14,869 nucleotides of DNA from UBA7236 sp964638865 (GCA_964638865.1 CAZXBG010000105.1:1-14869); one strand, 5' to 3'; counted from the first letter of the stretch, positions 7,788-14,454 are shown. The notes: generated by a model from the letters alone, not told the origin. Program-made: numbers and translations.

Positions 7788-8453
7788 TCAAAGCGTTTCT
7801 AATACCACAACCTCTTTTTCTGCTCCTACCACTAAGGTAAAATCCTGTTTTAGTGCATAATGCATATGATATTCTGCAACAGTTCCGCCTTTCATTAATA
7901 TTCCATCAATATCACCGCGTTCTTTTAATAAAAATGGTTTAACATACATATCATCTTTAAATTCCAGTTTGCGTTTACCATAAATTTTATACATCACCTC
8001 TTTTGAGCTCCAATAAATCAGCAATTTTTTCATCTGCTCTTTATCTCCAATATGGTTTAATTCAACGGAGGATAAAAATTTATGTTTGATGATATCGATC
8101 TTTCGGTTTGGTTCCTCTACATCAATTCCAACCCTGAAATCTTTTGAAATAATGGCTGCAGCATAAGTAAAACTATGAGAAAGGCTCACATGCAGATCAA
8201 AATTGGAAACAAAGGGTTTGCCGTGTTCATCAAATAACAATTCCACAAAAGCTTCGGTATTCATCAGGTATTTTAGCAGGTACCTACTAGCTAACCAGGT
8301 AAGTTGCCGTTTTGGATGACTTATGGAAGCAAGGTAGTTCGTCTCCCAATCGCTCAAAATGAGTTTGGAACGATAGAATTCAGGCTCCTCCTCTATTTTC
8401 CACACTGCATACTCCGCATAATCGAGCAAACTCTCCTTTAAAACCAGCGCCAT
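7788..8453 (-). CDS. 4'-phosphopantetheinyl transferase superfamily protein
   Basis: 221 residues of the Sfp/AcpT superfamily, which moves the phosphopantetheine arm of coenzyme A onto a Ser of acyl or peptidyl carrier proteins. The signatures are in order: HVSLSHS (88-94), GIDVE (109-113, magnesium-binding Asp111 and Glu113) and WSSKEVMYK (148-156, fitting W..KEA.YK with Glu152). The length is close to the two-lobed Sfp type, since an N-terminal half precedes the SLSHS motif. No fatty-acid, polyketide or peptide synthase gene is nearby, so its carrier protein is unknown and it may serve primary lipid synthesis. It converges with the M43 protease gene; a TATTTTCG near 8480 on the minus strand is a weak promoter candidate. 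Confidence 0.9.
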   Translation of the reverse strand: MALVLKESLLDYAEYAVWKIEEEPEFYRSKLILSDWETNYLASISHPKRQLTWLASRYLLKYLMNTEAFVELLFDEHGKPFVSNFDLHVSLSHSFTYAAAIISKDFRVGIDVEEPNRKIDIIKHKFLSSVELNHIGDKEQMKKLLIYWSSKEVMYKIYGKRKLEFKDDMYVKPFLLKERGDIDGILMKGGTVAEYHMHYALKQDFTLVVGAEKEVVVLETL

Positions 8454-8563
8454 AATGAGTGTAATTTCAGCACGAAAATAGGATTAAATAGGATGTTGAC
8501 GGGAAAAGAATTTGTTTATTTTGAAACTTCTCCATAATTTCACAGGGCACAAGCACACGCGTC

Positions 8564-8785
8564 ATGTTTAAATTTTTTCAATTCATCAAATCCGAACAGG
8601 AATATATCCACATTGAGATACCTAAAGATCTCAAAGGGAAACTTGTGGAAATTACCCTACAGGAGAAAGCTCCGGACCCGGATACTCACCTCGATAAAAC
8701 AGATGAAGAGACAATGGCGCAGAAGGAAGCAGAACTTAAAATGATGGATAAGGTAAGGAATCAGTTGAATGTGTGGGATATTTGA
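8564..8785 (+). CDS. Small hypothetical protein
   Basis: 73 residues, soluble and charged. The N-terminal half (EYIHIEIPKDLKGKLVEITL) is a short beta-type segment like those of small Bacteroidota proteins beginning with IPE.L.GK.VEI, some of which are antitoxin-like; the second half (about residues 40-68) is an acidic-to-basic helix rich in Glu, Lys and Met. No toxin gene lies beside it and I do not assign a function. It is divergent from the phosphopantetheinyl transferase gene, 110 bases apart, and is followed by a triplicated 14-bp repeat. Confidence 0.6.
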   Translation: MFKFFQFIKSEQEYIHIEIPKDLKGKLVEITLQEKAPDPDTHLDKTDEETMAQKEAELKMMDKVRNQLNVWDI

Positions 8786-8791
8786 AGGGTG

Positions 8792-8829
8792 TTTAGTAGA
8801 TGGTATTTAGTAGATTGTATTTAGTAAAA
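8792..8829 (+). repeat. Triplicated 14-bp tandem repeat
   Basis: TTTAGTAGATGGTA (8792-8805), TTTAGTAGATTGTA (8806-8819) and a partial TTTAGTAAAA (8820-8829) follow each other with an exact period of 14. It starts 7 bases after the stop codon of the small hypothetical gene. Confidence 0.8.
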
Positions 8830-8921
8830 AGATTTGGTATTCGCAGACGTGTAATATATTTTCCTTTTTTATCCTTTAGGCGACTTTTTTTTTAGATTTT
8901 TTTTATTTTAAAAATAAATTA

Positions 8922-8929
8922 TATATTTG
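8922..8929 (+). promoter_or_regulatory. Bacteroidota -7 promoter element (TATATTTG)
   Basis: Exact match to TAnnTTTG, followed by CA as is common in this phylum, preceded by a long T-rich tract but no clear -33 TTG. Transcription would start near 8935, with no ordinary gene downstream for 900 bases. Confidence 0.55.
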
Positions 8930-8934
8930 CAGTC

Positions 8935-9040
8935 GAATGAGAAACGGTTTAACAAAACAAATTGCGTTTAACTATATCCGGTGAGGAATATTTTAGTATA
9001 AAAATATTTGCGCCCGGACTATTGTTCGGGTTTTTTATTT
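8935..9040 (+). ncRNA. Candidate small RNA or leader of about 100 nt
   Basis: The unit runs from the predicted start near 8935 to a terminator T-tract at 9031-9040. It holds an internal hairpin AATATTTT (8987-8994) with AAAATATT (9001-9008) and then the terminator stem. A 15-codon ORF (8937-8985) also fits but has no other support. The size and closed promoter-to-terminator structure suggest a small RNA or an attenuated leader. No known family is recognised. Confidence 0.4.
9013..9040 (+). terminator. Intrinsic terminator 1 of the 9-kb unit
   Basis: CCCGGAC (9013-9019) pairs with GTTCGGG (9024-9030) around TATT, with one G-T wobble, and runs into TTTTTTATTT. Confidence 0.85.
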
Positions 9041-9057
9041 TAACGAAAAATAAATTT

Positions 9058-9129
9058 ATGAAAAAATATGTGTTTACAAACAAAACCGAAAAAAATTATC
9101 CCTCCAAAACCAATGCATACCTGATGTAA
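9058..9129 (+). CDS. Possible 23-residue leader peptide
   Basis: A short ORF, ATG at 9058 and TAA at 9127-9129, encoding a Lys/Asn/Thr/Tyr-rich 23-residue peptide (starts MKKYVFTNKTEKNY). The A/T-rich sequence just before the ATG is like other starts here. It lies between two terminators, and its stop codon is directly followed by a CCCGG that duplicates the arm of the second terminator, the geometry of an attenuator. There is no conservation evidence, so it may be chance. Confidence 0.25.
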   Translation: MKKYVFTNKTEKNYPSKTNAYLM

Positions 9130-9155
9130 TACCCGGATAATATCCTGTGTAATTC

Positions 9156-9188
9156 AACCCGGCTATGCGTTAGACCGGGTTTTATATT
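9156..9188 (+). terminator. Intrinsic terminator 2, possible attenuator
   Basis: AACCCGG (9156-9162) pairs with CCGGGTT (9175-9181), and CTA/TAG extends the stem inward across a bulged A; TTATATTT follows. ACCCGG at 9131-9136 could pair with the same right arm instead. Confidence 0.7.
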
Positions 9189-9247
9189 TCCATAAGACTC
9201 GTATTAAGTATTAATAACCTCTGCAAGGGGGATAAAATTTTTATGGG

Positions 9248-9748
9248 ATGAAAAGAATAATAGGATTGATTTTAAAGATCATTATTTATATGGTAAAAAA
9301 TATGAATAATAATACGGGTATGTTGATAGACGTATTGGAAAACATGTATACATTAACTGTGAATATGAAAAGCAAAACTTTAGAAAAAATGATCAGAGTT
9401 TTAGTAATAATCATAAGCAGTAAAATAATGGAAATTGTGGTGGACAATAAAATAGTAACCGCGGTAGAAATTATCAAGATCATCAATAATAATATCACCT
9501 TAAACGATGTTTGGGTGATAATTGAATTATGGGTGATGTGGATATTGTATTCCATAAAAATGAATACCAATATTATTTTAATAAATGTTTATTCAATTAT
9601 TATAATAAAGATAACTGCTTTGATTATGAAAGGTATTATCATGGTTAACGAAGCAGTTCGTGTAATGGCGATATCACTTTTTGATAACATTAGAAATATA
9701 CCCGAAACGCAAAACAAAGGGATACGAAGTTGTATTCCTTTTGTTTAG
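9248..9748 (+). CDS. Dubious Ile/Met/Asn-rich open frame, perhaps over a decayed gene
   Basis: This frame runs 166 codons without a stop, but its product is unlike a normal protein: it is dominated by Ile, Met, Val and Asn, is nearly free of Gly, Pro, Phe and Ala, and has no recognisable domain. The Mets arise mostly from NAT-G junctions of another frame. That other frame (codon register of GAT at 9247-9249, open from 9208) gives hydrophilic, protein-like runs such as YGYVDRRIGKHVYINCEYEK, NSNRGRNYQDHQ and DVDIVFHKNEYQYYFNK, interrupted by several TAA and TGA codons, most of the TAAs next to Gln codons. The simplest reading is a decayed gene for an Asn/Tyr/Asp/Gln-rich protein, with this open frame as its shadow. 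A true hydrophobic protein or a structured RNA remain possible. An AAGGGGG at about 9225-9230 is 17 bases before the ATG, too far for a normal ribosome site. Confidence 0.25.
   Translation: MKRIIGLILKIIIYMVKNMNNNTGMLIDVLENMYTLTVNMKSKTLEKMIRVLVIIISSKIMEIVVDNKIVTAVEIIKIINNNITLNDVWVIIELWVMWILYSIKMNTNIILINVYSIIIIKITALIMKGIIMVNEAVRVMAISLFDNIRNIPETQNKGIRSCIPFV
9712..9746 (+). other. Long hairpin at the end of the odd open frame
   Basis: AAACAAAGGGATAC (9712-9725) pairs with GTATTCCTTTTGTTT (9732-9746) around GAAGTT, with about one bulge or mismatch. It spans the last codons of the 9248-9748 frame and has no following T-tract of its own, so it is an RNA fold or inverted repeat and not a standard terminator. 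Confidence 0.55.
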
Positions 9749-9761
9749 ATATCGGAATACC

Positions 9762-9800
9762 GGAGAACTGAACATCTTTTTTGTGAAGTTCTCCTTTTTA
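9762..9800 (+). terminator. Intrinsic terminator 3, upstream of the PBP gene
   Basis: A perfect 8-bp stem GGAGAACT (9762-9769) with AGTTCTCC (9787-9794) followed by TTTTTAT. It closes the transcription unit that precedes the penicillin-binding protein gene. Confidence 0.75.
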
Positions 9801-9827
9801 TGTACTTAAAAAAAGGAAATTCAATCC

Positions 9828-9835
9828 TAAATTTG
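9828..9835 (+). promoter_or_regulatory. Promoter of the PBP operon, abutting the ATG
   Basis: TAAATTTG matches TAnnTTTG exactly and ends 4 bases before the ATG at 9840. Transcription from it would begin at or slightly inside the start codon, so the mRNA would be leaderless or a downstream start would be used. No clear -33 TTG is present. Confidence 0.5.
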
Positions 9836-9839
9836 CACT

Positions 9840-12245
9840 ATGTTTTCAGGCTCCGTAAATAAATTTCTTTCTAAAATATTCCGGCCTTTCCAACCCACCT
9901 ACCAGCGTTTACTGGGCAAACATATCCATGTTTTGAATAAAGCTTACCCCTACCCTGTTAAGGTATTTCGCATTTCTTTCAAGTCGTTTGGAGTTTTGGC
10001 GGGATTTTTATTTGTTTTATACCTATTTATTTTGCTTGGTGCATTTGGATTAGTGCCTGATCGCAAAGAATTAAAGGAGATCAATAATTATACAGCTTCG
10101 GAGATTTATTCTCAGGACAGCCTTTTGCTTGGTAAATACTTTTTACAGAATCGCACCAACGCAGAGTTTGAAGATCTTCCCGACCATTTAATAAATGCAT
10201 TGGTATCTACGGAAGACTCGAGGTTTTACGAGCATAATGGCGTTGATTTTGTAAGTTTCGTTCGCGTTCTCATCATGTCGATCATTTTGAATGATGATGC
10301 AGGAGGAGGAAGTACAATAACCCAACAATTATCGAAAAACCTATATTCCCGAAAAGATTACGGCCCTTTGACCATGCCTGTGAATAAATTCAGGGAGATG
10401 ATTATAGCCGGCAGATTGGAAGATGTTTATTCTAAAGAAGAGATCCTTACGCTTTATTTTAATACAGTTCCTTTTGGAGAAGATTGTTATGGCATTGAAG
10501 CTGGAACACTGCGTTTTTTCAATACAGTCCCGGCAAACCTAACAATTGATCAAAGCGCTGTTTTAGTTGGATTATTAAAGGCAAATACAACATATAATCC
10601 GAGATTACATCCCGAAAAATCTTTAATACGCAGAAACACCGTTTTAAATCTGATGGTGATACATAAAAACCAGTATTTGCTGCAATCAGAAGCCGATTCC
10701 ATTAAACAAATACCGATTACACTTAATTACAGAAGAGAAAATCAGAGTGAGGGATTAGCACCCTATTTCCGCGAATATTTAAAAACACAGTTGGAAGCAT
10801 GGGCCGAAAAAAATCCCAAAGAGGATGGCACAGAATGGAATATTTATACCGACGGGCTTAAAATATACACCACTATTAATGGGAAACTGCAACAATATGC
10901 CGAAGATGCTATGACAGAACACATGGCATATTTGCAAAAACAATTTGATAAAAGCTGGGGTAAAACGGAACCCTGGAAAAACAGTAAAACCGATGTTGTA
11001 AATACCGCTAAAAAAAGAAGTGAAAGATATAAAGGATTAAAGGAACAGGAATATAGCGACAAGGGTATCACCAAAAGATTTGAAGAGCCTTTAGAAACTA
11101 CAATTTTCACCTGGAATGGTGCAGAAGACACAATTCTTTCGCCACTCGATTCTCTTAAACACCATTTGCGTTATTTGCAGACAGGTTTTTTGGCCATGGA
11201 ACCCAAAACCGGATATATTCTCGCCTGGGTTGGCGGAATTAACAATCAATTTTTTAAATATGACCACGTAAGGTCGAAAAGGCAGGTCGGTTCAACCTTT
11301 AAACCTATCGTTTACGCAGCAGCACTTGAAAATGGCACAGATCCTTGCGAATATATTCCAAATAAACAAACAACCTATGGCAATTGGACACCCGGAAATT
11401 CTGATGGTAAATATGGCGGATATTATTCTATGATGGGAGGATTGACCTATTCCGTGAACACTATTGCGGCTGACTTGATTATGAAGACCGGCGTTGAAAA
11501 CGTTGTTGATCTGGCCAGAAAAATGGGCATAGAAAGTGAACTTCCTAAAGTGCCCTCTATTGCTTTAGGTACAGCGAGTTTATCGTTATTGGAAATGGTT
11601 ACCGCATATGGATGTTTTGCAAACAGGGGTTTAAAGGTTGATCCACAATATATTGTAAGAATTGAAACTGCCAAAGGTGATACTTTATTTGTGAATGAAA
11701 GTGCTAAAAAGACTCGAGCAATGACTCAGGAAACAGCGGATATAATGATACAGATCATGAAGAATGTTGTAAACAAGGGCACTGCGAGTCGTTTGCGGGG
11801 AACCTATGGCCTCGGGATGGACATTGCAGGCAAAACAGGTACGACACAGGATAATACAGATGGTTGGTTTGTGGGATATAATTCGAGAATAGTTGCCGGA
11901 GCCTGGGTTGGTGCAGAAGATCCTGCTATACGTTGGAGATCCACTGCACTCGGTCAGGGAGCTGCTACTGCACTGCCAATATTCGGAAAATTCATGAACA
12001 AAAGCAGTCGCGATGCAGATACCCGAAAATATGTAACTGGTGGATTTACTGCACCAACAGATTCATTGATGTTTCAACTGGATTGTGGTCTCTGGATCCC
12101 GGATTCCTTGAATACGGATTCCATGGGATTTTTTCCAAGCATAGTCGGAAAAATTAAAAACTATTTAAATAAAAATAAAATTGATTCAATAGCACCTAAT
12201 CAGGATACCATTATTCAAAAATTTCCAGGCGCAGAAGGTAATTAA
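9840..12245 (+). CDS. Class A penicillin-binding protein (PBP1A-type)
   Basis: 801 residues; a bifunctional peptidoglycan synthase that polymerises lipid II glycan chains and cross-links the stem peptides at the periplasmic face. A cytoplasmic N-terminus is followed by one membrane anchor (about 49-71). The GT51 transglycosylase domain shows EDSRFYEHNG (catalytic Glu125) and GGGSTITQQLSKNLY (155-169). The transpeptidase domain has STFK (nucleophile Ser485, Lys488), SVN (538-540) and KTGTT (665-669), all intact. The length is normal for the class. The first gene of a probable operon: the thioesterase follows after 2 bases and the DUF3137 gene 28 bases later. A promoter element sits directly before the ATG. 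The ATG fits because it leaves a normal basic N-terminal tail before the anchor. Confidence 0.95.
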   Translation: MFSGSVNKFLSKIFRPFQPTYQRLLGKHIHVLNKAYPYPVKVFRISFKSFGVLAGFLFVLYLFILLGAFGLVPDRKELKEINNYTASEIYSQDSLLLGKYFLQNRTNAEFEDLPDHLINALVSTEDSRFYEHNGVDFVSFVRVLIMSIILNDDAGGGSTITQQLSKNLYSRKDYGPLTMPVNKFREMIIAGRLEDVYSKEEILTLYFNTVPFGEDCYGIEAGTLRFFNTVPANLTIDQSAVLVGLLKANTTYNPRLHPEKSLIRRNTVLNLMVIHKNQYLLQSEADSIKQIPITLNYRRENQSEGLAPYFREYLKTQLEAWAEKNPKEDGTEWNIYTDGLKIYTTINGKLQQYAEDAMTEHMAYLQKQFDKSWGKTEPWKNSKTDVVNTAKKRSERYKGLKEQEYSDKGITKRFEEPLETTIFTWNGAEDTILSPLDSLKHHLRYLQTGFLAMEPKTGYILAWVGGINNQFFKYDHVRSKRQVGSTFKPIVYAAALENGTDPCEYIPNKQTTYGNWTPGNSDGKYGGYYSMMGGLTYSVNTIAADLIMKTGVENVVDLARKMGIESELPKVPSIALGTASLSLLEMVTAYGCFANRGLKVDPQYIVRIETAKGDTLFVNESAKKTRAMTQETADIMIQIMKNVVNKGTASRLRGTYGLGMDIAGKTGTTQDNTDGWFVGYNSRIVAGAWVGAEDPAIRWRSTALGQGAATALPIFGKFMNKSSRDADTRKYVTGGFTAPTDSLMFQLDCGLWIPDSLNTDSMGFFPSIVGKIKNYLNKNKIDSIAPNQDTIIQKFPGAEGN

Positions 12246-12247
12246 TT

Positions 12248-12703
12248 ATGGCTATTTGGTTTAAAAAAGATCTCACCATTTCCCAGTTTTCTCATTGGGG
12301 TGATAATACAATGACCTCCCATATTGGTCTTGAATTTACAGAGTTGGGAGACAATTATTTAAGAGCAAAAATGCCCGTTGACCACCGCACAATTCAACCT
12401 TACGGATTATTACATGGAGGTGCATCAGTGGTGCTTGCAGAAACTTTAGGATCTGTGGCCTCTGCTTTGGTAATTGATCATGAAAATTTTATTTCACTTG
12501 GGATAGAAATAAATGCCAATCATGTAAGAAGTGCACGATCAGGTTATGTATATGGAACATGTAGTCCATTACATTTAGGATCTACCATGCATATTTGGGA
12601 AATAAAAATTACCGATGAAAACGAAAAACTGATCTGTGTAAGCAGATTAACTGTTGCAATAAAAAAAAGAGGAATTACAAAAAATTTAAACAATCCCGAA
12701 TAA
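12248..12703 (+). CDS. MenI/YdiI-type hotdog-fold acyl-CoA thioesterase
   Basis: 151 residues, one hotdog domain, closely patterned on E. coli YdiI (MenI), which hydrolyses 1,4-dihydroxy-2-naphthoyl-CoA in menaquinone synthesis. The shared signatures are MPVDHRTIQPYGLLHGGAS, VVLAETLGSVAS, GIEINANHVRSAR and PLHLGSTMHIWEI; Gln50, His56 and catalytic Glu65 match the YdiI active site. Bacteroidota use menaquinone, so a MenI role is plausible, but other aryl- or acyl-CoA substrates cannot be excluded and no other men gene is here. It starts 2 bases after the PBP stop codon, so it is probably translated in coupling with it. Confidence 0.9.
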   Translation: MAIWFKKDLTISQFSHWGDNTMTSHIGLEFTELGDNYLRAKMPVDHRTIQPYGLLHGGASVVLAETLGSVASALVIDHENFISLGIEINANHVRSARSGYVYGTCSPLHLGSTMHIWEIKITDENEKLICVSRLTVAIKKRGITKNLNNPE

Positions 12704-12731
12704 AAAAAGGGATAAAAAATAAACAGGCAAA

Positions 12732-13625
12732 ATGTTAAACTCCTACCTTAAAGATTTTGAAAAAATTTATACCGAAAAAATTTACCCCGATCTTAAAAAA
12801 GCTGAACAGATCAGGAAAAAAATATTGCTTAATTATACCATCATCGGTACCGTTTTGTTTGGCGGAATGTTAGTGGAAGCAATTACCTGGATGTCGATAG
12901 CAATTTTTATCATTATTCTTTTTGTATTGGTTTATACGCGTTGGTATGGTATTCCGGTGAGTAAATATGAAAAGTCGTATATTCATGCAATTACCTCGAA
13001 TATTATTGAATTTATTTATCCCGGATTGTTGGTTGATCATTCCAGTCATTTAAAATTGATCGAATTAAAAAATGCCCATATTATAACCGGAGAACCTGAA
13101 TATTTTGCAGGAAAAAATCTCATACATGGAAATATTAACGGGCAAAATATCCGCATTTCAGAGATCACAGTCACATCAAAATATAAAAAAGAAAATGGCT
13201 TTGAACACACTTATGAATATTTTAATGGCATTGTGATAGTTGCAGATGCCAATCCGGAGATCAATGGCAATTTAATGATCTGTTCCAGCAACGAATTATT
13301 AAAATATTACCTGCCTATCATTAAGGATATAAAAATTGAAAATATTGAACAGGAAGAACTTACGGTTTTTAGTGATGATGATAATGCTGTAAAAAAATAT
13401 GCAACGCCACAACTATTGAATGTGTTGCGGGAATATCATTTAAATACCGATAATAATGTAATGTATTCCGTAAATGAAACGGGTTTTTGCCTCGCCATTT
13501 TACACAACCGCAAATTCAATTATTTGGATCCTTCGGTATTTTCTACTGCGTATAATAAGAAGGTGGTGGAGATATATTATAGGGATCTTAGGTTTTTAAT
13601 TGGCACTTTGGTGGCGGAGAAATGA
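12732..13625 (+). CDS. DUF3137 family membrane protein
   Basis: 297 residues. An N-terminal amphipathic, Lys-rich helix (1-33) is followed by two closely spaced membrane segments (about 34-51 and 54-68), then a long cytoplasmic domain with the DUF3137 features: ISEITVTSKYKKENGFEHTY..FNGIVIVADAN near the middle, and a C-terminal part with LNVLREYH and SVNETGFCLAIL. The function of the family is unknown. It is the last gene of the probable PBP operon, 28 bases after the thioesterase, with AAAAAAAGGG ahead of the ATG. No clear terminator follows within the 140 bases before the convergent lipoprotein gene. Confidence 0.8.
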   Translation: MLNSYLKDFEKIYTEKIYPDLKKAEQIRKKILLNYTIIGTVLFGGMLVEAITWMSIAIFIIILFVLVYTRWYGIPVSKYEKSYIHAITSNIIEFIYPGLLVDHSSHLKLIELKNAHIITGEPEYFAGKNLIHGNINGQNIRISEITVTSKYKKENGFEHTYEYFNGIVIVADANPEINGNLMICSSNELLKYYLPIIKDIKIENIEQEELTVFSDDDNAVKKYATPQLLNVLREYHLNTDNNVMYSVNETGFCLAILHNRKFNYLDPSVFSTAYNKKVVEIYYRDLRFLIGTLVAEK

Positions 13626-13766
13626 ATCAGATAATAAAAATATCATTACGTGATGTTAAAAAATAGATACTTAACCAATGAAAGATGCAATTGCTAATAT
13701 TTCATAAATGGTTTATTTTACAAAGCATCACCCTTCCGTATTGTACATTGCACCTAAGCCAATTAA

Positions 13767-13994
13767 TCACAAATCCGGTCCACGCTCACAATACCCCGGA
13801 GTGGAATCAGCCATATTGAGCAGGCTGTCGATGAAGAATTTTTCAAAGTCGCGCACGTCCAATTCGTTGCCACACCATTCGGTAACCAAATCGCCATCTA
13901 TAGTCTGGGCGGTGCAAACTGTGCATTTTTCACAGGATGAAAGTCCATAAGCCAGTGTTATTAATATCGCAACATAGAGAGCAAGCCTTTTCAT
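13767..13994 (-). CDS. Small Cys-rich lipoprotein
   Basis: 75 residues. The lipoprotein signal peptide ends in LSSC, with Cys21 as the lipid-modified residue. The mature part is short and has Cys24, Cys27, Cys41 and Cys69, so CEKCTVC is followed by WCGNE and YCERG. This pattern (C..C..C, then an E.CG block, then a helix and a last Cys) is one I associate with small envelope lipoproteins of Bacteroidota; the remaining four Cys could form two disulfides or a metal site. Function unknown. A TATATTTG promoter (14019-14012) lies about 17 bases upstream of the ATG. Confidence 0.75.
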   Translation of the reverse strand: MKRLALYVAILITLAYGLSSCEKCTVCTAQTIDGDLVTEWCGNELDVRDFEKFFIDSLLNMADSTPGYCERGPDL

Positions 13995-14011
13995 ACTTTT
14001 GAATTTGAATA

Positions 14012-14019
14012 CAAATATA
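14012..14019 (-). promoter_or_regulatory. Promoter -7 element of the Cys-rich lipoprotein
   Basis: The minus strand reads TATATTTG, an exact match to TAnnTTTG, 17 bases before the ATG at 13994. The predicted leader is about 10 bases. No well-spaced -33 TTG is seen. Confidence 0.6.
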
Positions 14020-14054
14020 CGGTTTTGACAATAACGAAAATATTTGGGCTCCTA

Positions 14055-14081
14055 TTGCGTCAACGCTTATGACTATATTTG
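14055..14081 (+). promoter_or_regulatory. Promoter of the ybjQ-like gene
   Basis: TTG at 14055-14057 and TATATTTG at 14074-14081, separated by 16 bases, fit the Bacteroidota -33/-7 promoter (the usual spacer is slightly longer). The leader before the ATG at 14114 would be about 25 bases. It is divergent from the lipoprotein promoter, about 40 bases away. Confidence 0.6.
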
Positions 14082-14113
14082 TTCAACAATCTATACACTT
14101 TTAAACAAGAACT

Positions 14114-14428
14114 ATGATCTTAACAACAACAAATAATATAGAAGGCAAAAACATAAAGGAATATTTAGGCATCGTAACCGGGGAAACCATAATTGGTGCA
14201 AACCTTTTCAGGGACATTTTTGCAAGTGTGCGCGATGTGGTTGGAGGCAGATCTGGTGCCTATGAAGAAGTTTTAAGAGAAGCAAAAGACATTGCACTGC
14301 GTGAAATGGGCGAAAAAGCCGAATCATTGAATGCAGATGCTGTAGTTGGGATAGATTTGGACTATGAAACGATCAGAAATGGTATGTTGATGGTTTCAGC
14401 CAGTGGCACAGCTGTTAAATTAGCCTAA
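14114..14428 (+). CDS. ybjQ: YbjQ/UPF0145 family protein
   Basis: 104 residues, the normal length for the UPF0145 (DUF74) family, matching E. coli YbjQ in nearly every block: EGKNIKEYLGIVTGETIIGAN, FRDIFASVRDVVGGRSGAYE, REAKDIALREMGEKA, LNADAVVGIDLDYET and LMVSASGTAV. The family is soluble, probably a homopentameric assembly, and is sometimes described as heavy-metal binding, but its role is not established. It has its own promoter and a terminator that starts inside the stop codon, so it is monocistronic. Confidence 0.93.
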   Translation: MILTTTNNIEGKNIKEYLGIVTGETIIGANLFRDIFASVRDVVGGRSGAYEEVLREAKDIALREMGEKAESLNADAVVGIDLDYETIRNGMLMVSASGTAVKLA

Positions 14429-14447
14429 ACCGCACTCCTGCGGTTTT
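14427..14447 (+). terminator. Intrinsic terminator of the ybjQ-like gene
   Basis: AAACCGCA (14427-14434) pairs with TGCGGTTT (14439-14446) around CTCC. The left arm begins in the TAA stop codon. The T-run is short (TTTT then AAA), but the fold also faces the convergent thioesterase gene, whose stop is at 14455, and could end both transcripts. Confidence 0.75.
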
Positions 14448-14454
14448 AAAACAT

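Larger units (their letters stand above)
8786..9839. other. One-kilobase region without a normal gene
   Basis: This stretch between the small hypothetical gene and the penicillin-binding protein is strongly AT-rich. In order it holds a triplicated 14-bp repeat, T-rich runs, a TATATTTG promoter, a short hairpin-and-terminator unit, a 24-codon ORF, including its stop, with a second terminator, an odd Ile/Met-rich open frame, a long hairpin, a third terminator and the promoter of the next gene. The parts are listed separately. Confidence 0.7.

Noticed and set aside
8564..8785. Antitoxin of a toxin-antitoxin pair
   Set aside because: The N-terminal segment is only vaguely antitoxin-like and no toxin-sized ORF lies next to it on either strand.
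8937..8985. Fifteen-codon ORF at the very start of the predicted RNA
   Set aside because: Nothing beyond an ATG and a stop supports it; short ORFs of this size are expected by chance.
9286..9570. Minus-strand hydrophobic open frame of 94 codons
   Set aside because: It is the complement of the AT-rich odd frame; its Ile/Leu/Thr-rich product is what AT-rich antisense DNA gives, and there is no promoter or start context.
9247..9700. Reading the TAA codons beside CAA/CAG as Gln (stop recoding)
   Set aside because: The other genes in the window use TAA and TAG normally and there is also a TGA in that frame; decay of Gln codons is the simpler reading.
13708..13950. Plus-strand open frame of 80 codons
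   Set aside because: It is antisense to the Cys-rich lipoprotein, which has a signal peptide, lipobox and promoter; the plus-strand product has none.
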